A stretch of DNA of 32,843 bases from Acidocella sp. GTDB taxonomy: Bacteria; Pseudomonadota; Alphaproteobacteria; Acetobacterales; Acetobacteraceae. Shown here one piece after another: positions 19,201 to 27,663 of the stretch (positions are counted from its first letter, which is position 1; each line of letters starts with the position of its first letter). The DNA is taken from assembly GCA_029077775.1 (NCBI GenBank), contig JAQNCU010000002.1, forward strand, positions 1-32,843, read 5' to 3'. The position numbers and the translations under genes are program-made. The notes beneath the pieces were generated by a model, which did no database searches, was not told the DNA's origin, and worked only from the letters and a program-made list of their open reading frames with translations.

Positions 19201-20472
19201 ATGCCGCCCATGAACGCTGAGCCCGACCATAACGCCGCCGCGATGGCCACCGCCGGTGCCCGTGCCAGGGCTGCGGCCACCATTTTGGCGCGGACAGGCG
19301 GGGCGGCGCGCGATGCAGCGCTGCGGGCGATGGCGGCGGCCCTCGGCGACGCGGCGCCTGCGATTCTGGCGGCCAATGCGCGGGACATGGCGGCGTTTAC
19401 CGGCAGTGCCGCGTTTGGCGACCGGTTGCTGCTGACAGCCGCGCGGGTGGCGGCCATGGCGCAGGGTGTGGTCGATATCGCCGCCCTGCCGGACCCGCTG
19501 GCGCGCGAATTGGCACGCTGGTCGCGGCCCAACGGGCTGGAGATTACGCGCATCCCCCAGCCGCTGGGCGTGCTGGGCATGATCTATGAGAGCCGCCCGA
19601 ATGTTGGCGCGGATGCCGCGGCGATTGCGGTGAAATCAGGCAATGCGTTGATTTTGCGCGGGGGCTCGGAGAGTTTGCACTCCGCCCGCGCGATCCATGC
19701 GGCGATTTGCGCGGGGCTTCGCGCGGCGGGGCTGCCGGAGGATTGCGTGCAGATCGCCCCCAGTACCGACCGGGGGTTTGTCGCGGCGATGTTGGCGGCG
19801 AGCGGGGTGCTGGATTTGCTGATCCCGCGCGGCGGAAAATCATTGGTGGCGCGGGTGCAGCGCGAGGCGCGGGTGCCCGTGCTCGCCCATGCCGAGGGGC
19901 TGAACCATAGTTATATCCACGCACAGGCGGATTTTATGATGGCGCGGCAGATTTTGGGCAATGCCAAGATGCGCCGTCCTGGCGTGTGCGGGGCGACCGA
20001 GACTTTGTTGCTGGATGCCGCGATCGCGCCCGCTTTGCTGCCGCTGCTGGTGGCGGACCTAACGGCGCTGGGCTGTGACTTTCGGGCGGATGCGCGGGCG
20101 CGCGCGATCATGCCCGGGTTGCCCGCCGCCGGGCGGCATGATTTCGACACCGAATGGCTGGATGCCGTGCTGAACATCAAGATCGTGGACGGGGTGGACG
20201 CGGCGCTGGCGCATATCGCGGCGCATGGCAGTGAGCATACCGATGCGATCATCACCGAGGATGCGGCGGTGGCTGAATATTTCCTGAGCCAGCTCAGCAG
20301 CGCGGTGGGGATGTGGAACGCCTCGACCCAGTTTTGTGATGGTGGGGAGTTTGGATTCGGGGCTGAAATTGGCATCGCCACCGGGCGGATCCAGGCGCGC
20401 GGGCCTGTGGGGCCGGAGCAGCTGACCAGTTTCAGGTATGTGGTGCGCGGCACCGGGCAGATCCGGCCCTGA
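19201..20472 (+). CDS. proA: Glutamate-5-semialdehyde dehydrogenase (gamma-glutamyl phosphate reductase)
   Basis: PLGVLGMIYESRPNVGADAAA, LILRGGSESLHSA, IIPRGGKSL-like, MWNASTQFCDGGEFGFGAEIGI. Confidence 0.97.
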   Translation: MPPMNAEPDHNAAAMATAGARARAAATILARTGGAARDAALRAMAAALGDAAPAILAANARDMAAFTGSAAFGDRLLLTAARVAAMAQGVVDIAALPDPLARELARWSRPNGLEITRIPQPLGVLGMIYESRPNVGADAAAIAVKSGNALILRGGSESLHSARAIHAAICAGLRAAGLPEDCVQIAPSTDRGFVAAMLAASGVLDLLIPRGGKSLVARVQREARVPVLAHAEGLNHSYIHAQADFMMARQILGNAKMRRPGVCGATETLLLDAAIAPALLPLLVADLTALGCDFRADARARAIMPGLPAAGRHDFDTEWLDAVLNIKIVDGVDAALAHIAAHGSEHTDAIITEDAAVAEYFLSQLSSAVGMWNASTQFCDGGEFGFGAEIGIATGRIQARGPVGPEQLTSFRYVVRGTGQIRP

Positions 20473-21089
20473 TCCCAACCTATGGCCACCATTACAGGCT
20501 GCGGGTCGGGCTGCTTGGCGGCTCGTTCAACCCGGCGCATGGCGGGCATATGCATGTGGCACGTCAGGCGATGCGGCATTTGCGGCTGGATCAGATCTGG
20601 CTGATGGTCTCGCCAGGTAACCCGTTAAAGCCGCGCGCGGGCATGGCGCCGTTCATCGCGCGGCTAGCCTCGGCGCGGCGGGTTGCCGATGGGCGCCGGG
20701 TTATCGCCACGGATATCGAGCTGCGGCTGGGCACGCAGGTGACGGCTGAGACCATGCGGGGCCTGAAACAGCGATTTGCGCGTGTGCGGTTCGTGTGGCT
20801 GATGGGGGCGGATAATCTGCGCCAATTGCCGCGCTGGGGGCATTGGCTGGCGGTGATGCACGCCATGCCGATGCTGGTGCTGCCCCGCCCGGGGGCAACG
20901 CGCGCAGCCATTTCCGGGCAGGCGGCGGCGCGATTCTCGCAATATCGCTTAAAACCGCGTTGTGGTTTATGTCTGGCGACGGCAAAGCCACCCGCCTGGG
21001 TGTTGCTGCCGGGGCGGGAGAATTCACTCTCCGCGACGGCGTTGCGTCAATCTGGTTTGCGTCAGTCAATTGAAGGAGCTTTGTCATAG
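20469..21089 (+). CDS. nadD: Nicotinate-nucleotide adenylyltransferase (start codon unresolved)
   Basis: Frame encodes ...RLRVGLLGGSFNPAHGGHMHVARQAMRHLRLDQIWLMVSPGNPLK... with the GGSFNPxHxGH motif. Only CTG (20469 or 20499) is available as a near-cognate start; the track ORF begins after the motif at 20550. Confidence 0.88.
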   Translation: MIPTYGHHYRLRVGLLGGSFNPAHGGHMHVARQAMRHLRLDQIWLMVSPGNPLKPRAGMAPFIARLASARRVADGRRVIATDIELRLGTQVTAETMRGLKQRFARVRFVWLMGADNLRQLPRWGHWLAVMHAMPMLVLPRPGATRAAISGQAAARFSQYRLKPRCGLCLATAKPPAWVLLPGRENSLSATALRQSGLRQSIEGALS

Positions 21090-21178
21090 TCCGCCCACCC
21101 ACCCGAAGCACGGCCCCGCGCGGCGCGAAACCGGCCCGTAAAATTGCCCCGAAGGCCGCCGCCGAGGCGCTGCCAGCC

Positions 21179-21610
21179 ATGCCGGGAACGCCGCGCAAAA
21201 AAGCCAGTATCGCCGGGCCGCGCCGCAAGGCGGCATCACCCAAGACCACGGTGCCGGAGCTTGACCGGATGCAGGGGATCATCATCGCCTGTCTGGACAG
21301 CGACAAGGCCGAGGATATCGTGGCCATTGACCTTGCGGGCCGCGCCAGTTTCGCCGACCGGATGGTGATTGCAACCGGGCTCGCGGACCGGCAGATCGCG
21401 GCGATGGCGACGCATCTGAACGAGAAGATGGTGGAAGCGGGGTTCAAGAAATTGCGTGTGGAGGGGGCCTCGGGGACCGATTGGGTGCTGATCGATGCCG
21501 GGGATATCATCGTGCATCTGTTCAAGCCCGAGGCGCGGAGCCTTTATGCGCTGGAGAAGATGTGGGGGGCCGAGCTTGATGAGGCGGACGGGGCTGCGCC
21601 CGAGGGCTGA
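21179..21610 (+). CDS. rsfS: Ribosome silencing factor RsfS (start may be further upstream)
   Basis: IIIACLDSDKAEDIVAIDLAGRASFADRMVIATGLADRQIAAMA, GTDWVLIDAGDIIVHLFKPEARSLYALEKMW. Confidence 0.95.
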   Translation: MPGTPRKKASIAGPRRKAASPKTTVPELDRMQGIIIACLDSDKAEDIVAIDLAGRASFADRMVIATGLADRQIAAMATHLNEKMVEAGFKKLRVEGASGTDWVLIDAGDIIVHLFKPEARSLYALEKMWGAELDEADGAAPEG

Positions 21611-21627
21611 GACATGAGCGGGCGGCA

Positions 21628-22086
21628 ATGCGGCTGATCGCGATTGGGAAAGCCAGCCATGACGCGCCGGAGGGCGTTTTGTTTGCGCGGTACGCGGCGC
21701 GGATCAAACCGGCGCTGATATTGCTGGAACTGCCCTATGGGTATGGCGGCCCGGCGGAGATAAAAAAACGCGAGGCTGATGCGTTGCTCGCCGCCATTGG
21801 GCCGCAGGATTTCGTGGTGGCGCTGGATGGCGGCGGGCGGGCACCGGACAGTGCGGGCCTGGCCGTATTGTTCGGCAAATGGGCCGAGGCCGGGAAAAAG
21901 ATTAATTTCGTTATCGGTGGTGCGGAGGGGCTGGATGCCAGGGTGATCGCGCGCGCCGGGGCGCTGCTATCGCTCGGCCCCATGACCTGGCCGCATATGC
22001 TGGTGCGCCCGATGCTCGCCGAACAGATTTACCGCGCCCAGATGATCCGCGCCGGGCATCCTTATCATCGGTCGGGACGACCGTAA
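21628..22086 (+). CDS. rlmH: 23S rRNA pseudouridine-1915 methyltransferase RlmH
   Basis: FVIGGAEGLDARVIARAGALLSLGPMTWPHMLVRPMLAEQIYRAQMIRAGHPYHR. The final residues and stop are supplied by the repeat array. Confidence 0.96.
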   Translation: MRLIAIGKASHDAPEGVLFARYAARIKPALILLELPYGYGGPAEIKKREADALLAAIGPQDFVVALDGGGRAPDSAGLAVLFGKWAEAGKKINFVIGGAEGLDARVIARAGALLSLGPMTWPHMLVRPMLAEQIYRAQMIRAGHPYHRSGRP

Positions 22087-22212
22087 GATTAAGATGGTCG
22101 GGACGACCGTAAGATTAAGGTGGTCGGGACGACCGTAAGATTAGGGTGGTCGGGACGACCGTAAGATTAAGGTGGTCGGGACGACCGTAAGATTAGGGTG
22201 ATCGGGACGACC
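22070..22212. repeat. 6 x 26-bp tandem hairpin repeat between rlmH and gpmI
   Basis: GGTCGGGACGACC cores begin at 22070, 22096, 22122, 22148, 22174 and 22200 (last one GATCG...), exact 26-bp period. Each of the first five is a perfect GGTCG-GGA-CGACC inverted repeat, with spacer gtaagattaRgRt in those units. Confidence 0.97.
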
Positions 22213-22257
22213 GTGAGGGTGGCCGGGGCGGGCGGGATCGCTTAAACCATTGGTATT

Positions 22258-23784
22258 ATGAAAGATCAGATTATGCCCAAACCCGTGATGCTCGTGATCC
22301 TCGATGGTTTTGGTTGGCGGGAGGAGCGGGCGGATAATGCGGTGGCGCTGGCCGCGACTCCCAATTTCGACAGGCTTTGGCAGACATCGCCGCATGCGTT
22401 TTTGACGACGTGCGGGCTGGTGGTGGGGTTGCCCCAGGGGCAGATGGGGAACTCAGAGGTTGGGCATCTGAACATCGGGGCCGGGCGGGTGGTGATGCAG
22501 GAATTGCCGCGCATCGATGCCGCGATCAAGGATGGTAGCCTGGCCAGGAACACGGAATTGCTGGCCTTTATCGCGCGGCTGAAAGAGAGCGGCGGCGTGG
22601 CGCATCTGATGGGGCTGGTCTCACCGGGCGGGGTGCATGCCCACCAGGATCAGGGCCTGGCGCTGGCCGCAATGCTGCACGCGCAGGGGGTTGGCGTGGT
22701 GGTGCATGCCTGGATGGATGGGCGGGACACGCCGCCCCAGGCTGGCGATGGCTATATGCGGGATTTTGTGGTGCGGCTGGGCGCGCATGGCCGGATCGGC
22801 AGCGTGATCGGGCGGTATTACGCGATGGACCGGGACCATCGTTGGGAGCGTGTGGCACAAGCCTTTCGGTTGATCGTGGATGGCGAGGGAACACCGTTTG
22901 AGAGTGCCGAGGCGGCGATTGCGGCCAGTTATGCAGCGGGGGTGGGGGATGAATTCATCCCGCCCGCCGTGATCGGGGGGTATGGCGGCGTGCGTCCGGG
23001 CGATGGGGTGCTGTGTTTTAATTACCGGGCGGACCGGGTGCGGGAAATTCTGGCGGCCCTGCTGGACCCGGCATTTGCCGGGTTTGCGCGGCCTGTACCC
23101 GGCTTCGCCGCGGCTTTGGGGATGACCGCCTACGCCGAGGCGCTGGCACCGCTGATGCACCATCTATTTGCGCCCCAGCATTTGGGCGAGATTTTGGGTG
23201 AGGTGGTGGCGGCCCATGGCAAGGCTCAGTTGCGCATGGCCGAGACCGAGAAATATCCGCATGTGACATATTTCATGAATGGCGGGCGGGAGGCACCCTA
23301 TGCCGGGGAAGACCGCATCATGGTGCCGTCCCCTAAGGTTGCGACCTATGATTTGCAGCCCGAGATGTCTGCCCCGGCGCTGACCGAGGCGGCGGTGGAG
23401 GCGATCGAGCGGGGGGTGTATGATCTGATCATCCTGAATTTCGCCAATCCGGATATGGTGGGCCATACCGGGGTGCTGGCGGCGGCGATGCGCGCGGTGG
23501 AGGCGGTGGATGCCGGGCTGGGGGCGATTGCGGCGGCGGTGGTGGCCCAGGGCGGCGCGCTGCTGGTGACGGCGGACCATGGTAATTGCGAGCTGATGCG
23601 CGATGCGGAGACCGGCGGGCCGCATACCGCGCATACGCTGAACCCCGTGCCGGTTTTGTTGGCGGGTGGGCCCGCCGGGGCGGTGCTGCATGACGGGATC
23701 CTGGCAGATCTGGCGCCGACATTGCTGGCACTTTTACAGATACCGCAGCCCGGCGCGATGACCGGTAGAACGCTGATCAGGTGA
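22258..23784 (+). CDS. gpmI: 2,3-bisphosphoglycerate-independent phosphoglycerate mutase
   Basis: PVMLVILDGFGWREE, GNSEVGHLNIGAGRVV, TADHGNCELM. Start could be 22273 (MPKPVML). Confidence 0.97.
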   Translation: MKDQIMPKPVMLVILDGFGWREERADNAVALAATPNFDRLWQTSPHAFLTTCGLVVGLPQGQMGNSEVGHLNIGAGRVVMQELPRIDAAIKDGSLARNTELLAFIARLKESGGVAHLMGLVSPGGVHAHQDQGLALAAMLHAQGVGVVVHAWMDGRDTPPQAGDGYMRDFVVRLGAHGRIGSVIGRYYAMDRDHRWERVAQAFRLIVDGEGTPFESAEAAIAASYAAGVGDEFIPPAVIGGYGGVRPGDGVLCFNYRADRVREILAALLDPAFAGFARPVPGFAAALGMTAYAEALAPLMHHLFAPQHLGEILGEVVAAHGKAQLRMAETEKYPHVTYFMNGGREAPYAGEDRIMVPSPKVATYDLQPEMSAPALTEAAVEAIERGVYDLIILNFANPDMVGHTGVLAAAMRAVEAVDAGLGAIAAAVVAQGGALLVTADHGNCELMRDAETGGPHTAHTLNPVPVLLAGGPAGAVLHDGILADLAPTLLALLQIPQPGAMTGRTLIR

Positions 23785-24887
23785 GGCGGACGACCGCGTT
23801 TTTCGGGGTTTTGATGCTCGGGGTGCTGGTCCCGGGCTTTGCCGCCGCGGATGCGGTGGCCGAGGCGCGGGCGGCATTGGCGGCCCATAAACACGCGGCC
23901 ATGGAGGCACGCGCCGAGGCGCGCGCCCAGGCGGCGCGCGCGGCGCTGCTGGCCGAACAACAGATAGAGGCCGCCGCCGCCTTGCGCGGGTTGGAAGACC
24001 AGACCGGCCAAGACGCTGAGACTCTGGCCGATTTGCAGGCGCGCCAGCAGGCGGCGGGCCGCCGGTTGGTGGCGGCGCAGGCCGCTTTGGGCGCGTTGTT
24101 GCCGGTGATGCAGCGGCTTTCAGCCCAGCCGGAGGCGGCGTTGCTGGCGATGCCGGAGCCGCCCGGCGATGCCGTGCGCGGGGTTGCGATCATGCAGGGG
24201 ATCGCCGCCTCGATCGCGGTGCAGGCGCAAGCTGTGCAGACCGAGACAAGACGGCTGGCTGGGTTGGTAAGCGCGGCACAGGCCGCACAGGCGCGGCTGG
24301 CCGCCGCCGCCGCCACACAGCAGGCGGCGGAAGGTCAGCTCTCGGTGGAGATCGATGCCGCGAAGGCCGATGAGATGCAACAAGCCGACACCGCCGCGCG
24401 TGAGACCGAGGCGAGCCTGGCTGCGCAGGCCAAGCTGGACACACTGAATGCCGCTATCGCCCGGTTGGTGCCCCGGGCCGGAGCGCCCGCTTTGCCCGAA
24501 GGTGCGGGCGCAGCACCGGTGGCCGGGCGCATTGTTCAAAATTACGGTGCCAGCACGCTTGCCGGGCCCGCTGAGGGCGTGAGCTATGATGCTGCCCCAG
24601 GTGCCCGGGTGACGACGCCCTGCGCCGGGACAGTGATGTTCGCGGGGTCGTTTCCGGCCTACGGGCTGATGGTGATCGCCGATTGCGGCCAGGGGACCAG
24701 CCTCGTTCTGGCGGGTATGGCGCATCTGGATGTCGCGACCGGTGAGCGGCTGGCGCGTGGCCAGCCCATCGGGTCCATGCTGGGCTATAACCCGCAGGAC
24801 CCGGCGCATTTGCCGGTGCTGTATGTTGAATTGCGGCAGAATGGCCACCCGGTCGATCCCGCCGGTTGGCTGCGCGCGGCGCGGTGA
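23781..24887 (+). CDS. EnvC-like murein hydrolase activator (coiled coil + degenerate M23 domain)
   Basis: Signal-like N-terminus, long Ala/Gln coiled coil, C-terminal LytM-like GRIVQNYG...GVSYDAAPGARVTTPCAGTVMFAGSFPAYG...LYVELRQNGHPVDPAGWL. GTG start overlaps the gpmI stop. Confidence 0.88.
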   Translation: MRRTTAFFGVLMLGVLVPGFAAADAVAEARAALAAHKHAAMEARAEARAQAARAALLAEQQIEAAAALRGLEDQTGQDAETLADLQARQQAAGRRLVAAQAALGALLPVMQRLSAQPEAALLAMPEPPGDAVRGVAIMQGIAASIAVQAQAVQTETRRLAGLVSAAQAAQARLAAAAATQQAAEGQLSVEIDAAKADEMQQADTAARETEASLAAQAKLDTLNAAIARLVPRAGAPALPEGAGAAPVAGRIVQNYGASTLAGPAEGVSYDAAPGARVTTPCAGTVMFAGSFPAYGLMVIADCGQGTSLVLAGMAHLDVATGERLARGQPIGSMLGYNPQDPAHLPVLYVELRQNGHPVDPAGWLRAAR

Positions 24888-24981
24888 GGCGCATGGCGGG
24901 GTGCGGTGGGTCTGGATAAATCGGTGACTATGCTATCTAATAAGGAGCCTGGGGTCGCCGGGCGCGGATAAGGATTTTCGG

Positions 24982-26358
24982 ATGAGGTTGCGTAGCGTTT
25001 TGATGGTGAGTGGGGTATTTGTCGCGGGGCTGGTGATCGGGACAGTCGCCGGACCAGGGCAACGCGCGATGGGGCAGGATACGCCCAGTAACAGCACTTA
25101 CCAGCAGCTTTCATTGTTCGGGGACATCCTGACGCAGGTGAAAGAGAATTATGTGGTGGATCCGCCATCCGAAAAATTGATCTATGACGCGGTGAACGGG
25201 ATGTTGGCCGGGCTAGACCCGCATTCAGGTTATATGAATGCCCAGCAATTCGCGGATATGCAGGTGCAGACATCCGGGCAGTTCGGCGGGCTGGGGTTGG
25301 AAGTGACGCAAGCCAGCGGGCTGATCAAAGTGATCACCCCGATCGACGACACGCCGGGGGCAAAGGCCGGGATCAAGCCCGGGGATATTATTGTTGAGAT
25401 CAACGGTCATTCCACCCAGGGGCTCAGCCTGGACGATGCGGTGACCAAGATGCGCGGGCCGCCGGGTACGCAGATTACCCTCATGCTGAAGCGGGTGGGG
25501 ATCAATACGCCCGTGATGGTGACACTGACCCGTGAGATCATCAAAATTCAGGACGTGAAGGACAGGTTGTTCACCACGCCAGCGGGCGATGTGGGTTATA
25601 TCCGGCTGGATAGTTTCGATGAGAATGCCGATCCGCATATCCGCGCCGCCGTGGCCAGCCTGATGAAGCAGGCGCATGGCCCGATCCATGGGTATATTCT
25701 TGACCTGCGGGACAATCCGGGCGGGTTGCTCGACCAGGCGGTGGCGGTGGGTGATGATTTTCTGAATGCGGGGGAAATTGTCTCGACCCATGGGCGGCAC
25801 AAGCAGGACGATGCCGCCTGGTATGCGCAGCCCGGTGGCGATATCACCGGCGGCGCGCCGGTGGTGGTATTGACCAATGCGGGGACCGCCTCAGCCGCTG
25901 AGATCGTGACGGCGGCGTTGCAGCAGAACCGGCGGGCGTTGGTGCTGGGGACACAGACCTTCGGCAAGGGGTCGGTCCAGACGATTATGCCGATCGACAA
26001 TGCCGGGGCGTTACGCCTGACCACCGCGCTTTATTTCACGCCATCGGGTAAATCCATCCAGGGCTATGGCGTGACACCGAATGTGATCGTGCATAGCAGC
26101 CGCACGCCGGAGGATGCGTTCGGCCAGCTGCGCGAGCCGAATTTGTTGAACGCTTTTAATAACCCGACGAAGCAGCAGGGCGCGCCGCTGCCGCCGGCGC
26201 CGCCACTGCCAAGTGTGGTCAAGACCATACCGGACAAGCCCCCGGTCGGGTGGCCCGCTTTTGACGCCGCCAAACCCGCGACCGATTTCCAGTTGCAGAT
26301 GGGCCTGAAGCTGGTCGATGCGATGGGTGCTGCGCGCACCACGACCGCCGCCAATTGA
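24982..26358 (+). CDS. ctpA: S41 family carboxy-terminal processing peptidase
   Basis: PDZ domain (GAKAGIKPGDIIVEINGH), TNAGTASAAEIV and GTQTFGKGSVQTI catalytic motifs. Confidence 0.95.
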   Translation: MRLRSVLMVSGVFVAGLVIGTVAGPGQRAMGQDTPSNSTYQQLSLFGDILTQVKENYVVDPPSEKLIYDAVNGMLAGLDPHSGYMNAQQFADMQVQTSGQFGGLGLEVTQASGLIKVITPIDDTPGAKAGIKPGDIIVEINGHSTQGLSLDDAVTKMRGPPGTQITLMLKRVGINTPVMVTLTREIIKIQDVKDRLFTTPAGDVGYIRLDSFDENADPHIRAAVASLMKQAHGPIHGYILDLRDNPGGLLDQAVAVGDDFLNAGEIVSTHGRHKQDDAAWYAQPGGDITGGAPVVVLTNAGTASAAEIVTAALQQNRRALVLGTQTFGKGSVQTIMPIDNAGALRLTTALYFTPSGKSIQGYGVTPNVIVHSSRTPEDAFGQLREPNLLNAFNNPTKQQGAPLPPAPPLPSVVKTIPDKPPVGWPAFDAAKPATDFQLQMGLKLVDAMGAARTTTAAN

Positions 26359-26852
26359 TGCCGGTGATCGACCGGGCGGATCTGCCGTATCGGTTGAATG
26401 TGGGCGCGGTATTGTTCGGGCGTGATGGCCGTGTGCTGGTGGGAAGGCGGGCAGGGCTGAAGCCCAAAGCGTGGCAATTGCCGCAAGGCGGCATCGACGC
26501 GGATGAGGACCCGCGCGATGCCGTGCTGCGCGAATTGGGCGAGGAGATTGGCACCGCCAATGCCGAGATTCTGGGCGAACACCCGCAATGGCTGGATTAT
26601 GATCTGCCCGATGAGTTGATCGGGCGGGCGTTCCGGGGGCGGTTCCGTGGCCAGCGGCAGAAATGGTTTGCTTTGAGATTTCTCGGGACGGATGCCGAGA
26701 TCAACCTCGACGCCGATGCCCACCCGGAATTCGATGCCTGGAAATGGGTGGCGCTGGATGAGCTGGCCGGGCTTGCCGTGTCGTTCAAGCGCGGGATTTA
26801 TGAGACCATCGCCAGGGATTTTGCGCGGTATGCAGCCCCAGAGACCCGATAA
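26358..26852 (+). CDS. rppH: RNA pyrophosphohydrolase (Nudix)
   Basis: YRLNVGAVLFGRDGRVLVGRR, PQGGIDADEDPRDAVLRELGEEIG, WLDYDLPDELIGRAFRGRFRGQRQKWFALRFLG. Confidence 0.95.
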   Translation: MPVIDRADLPYRLNVGAVLFGRDGRVLVGRRAGLKPKAWQLPQGGIDADEDPRDAVLRELGEEIGTANAEILGEHPQWLDYDLPDELIGRAFRGRFRGQRQKWFALRFLGTDAEINLDADAHPEFDAWKWVALDELAGLAVSFKRGIYETIARDFARYAAPETR

Positions 26853-26864
26853 CAGGAGGATTTT

Positions 26865-27521
26865 ATGATCGAACTGACCGCCGCTGACGGGCATCGCTTT
26901 AACGCCTTTGAGACCGGAGATATCAACGCGCCGCGCGGGCTTGTGGTGGTGCAGGAGATTTTTGGTGTGAACGCGCATATGCGGCTGGTGAGCGAGCGGC
27001 TGGCGGGGTTTGGCTACCGGGTGCTCTCGCCCGCGATGTTCGACCGTGCGGCGCGTGATGTGACGCTGGATTACACGCCGGAGGATGTGCAAAAGGGGCT
27101 GGCCCTGCGCGCCGAGATCTCCGAGGACGCGGCGTTGATGGATCTGGAGGCGACGGCGTCGGCCTTTGGTGGGCGGCCCGTGGGGATTATCGGGTATTGC
27201 TGGGGCGGCAGCCTGGCGTGGCTGGGGGCCACAAAGTCGTCTCATTTCAAGGCCGCCATCTGCTGGTATGGTGGCGGGATTGCCGCGGCGAAGGATGCCA
27301 AGCCGGGTTGCCCCGTGCAACTGCATTTCGGTGAGGCCGACCATGGCATTCCGATGAGCGATGTGGCGGCGATCCGCGCCGCGCAGCCGGGGGTGGACAT
27401 ATTCACCTATGCGGGCGCGCAGCACGGCTTTGGCTGTGAGGCGCGGGCGAGCTATAGCGCGCCGGATTGCGAGTTGGCGGAATTGCGCAGCCTCGCGTTT
27501 TTTGCCGAGCATTTGAGGTAA
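26865..27521 (+). CDS. Dienelactone hydrolase family protein
   Basis: GLVVVQEIFGVNAHMR, GYCWGGSLAW, QHGFGCEARASY; AGGAGG RBS upstream of ATG. Confidence 0.93.
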   Translation: MIELTAADGHRFNAFETGDINAPRGLVVVQEIFGVNAHMRLVSERLAGFGYRVLSPAMFDRAARDVTLDYTPEDVQKGLALRAEISEDAALMDLEATASAFGGRPVGIIGYCWGGSLAWLGATKSSHFKAAICWYGGGIAAAKDAKPGCPVQLHFGEADHGIPMSDVAAIRAAQPGVDIFTYAGAQHGFGCEARASYSAPDCELAELRSLAFFAEHLR

Positions 27522-27540
27522 TTTTGTTTAGGCCCGGATA

Positions 27541-27577
27541 ATCCCTGATCGAATCGCTTTGCGATCCGATCAGGGAT
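27541..27577. repeat. Long imperfect inverted repeat (hairpin 1)
   Basis: ATCCCTGATCGaATCGC-TTT-GCGATcCGATCAGGGAT: 17-bp arms with one mismatch. Confidence 0.9.
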
Positions 27578-27616
27578 CTGTATCTGGCTCTACCGAAATA
27601 TCCAGAGGGCGATTCA

Positions 27617-27655
27617 GACTCCAGGTTCGCTCGCAAAACGAGCGGACCTGGAGTC
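27617..27655. repeat. Long imperfect inverted repeat (hairpin 2)
   Basis: GACTCCAGGTtCGCTCG-CAAAA-CGAGCGgACCTGGAGTC: 17-bp arms with a single T/G wobble. Confidence 0.9.
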
Positions 27656-27663
27656 ATTGCGCT

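Noticed and set aside
22070-22212. CRISPR array
   Set aside because: All of the 26-bp period is repeat; no variable spacers and no cas genes.
26064-27512. 482-aa minus-strand ORF spanning ctpA, rppH and dlh
   Set aside because: Crosses three well-supported plus-strand genes; translation is His/Arg/Pro-rich with no family signature.
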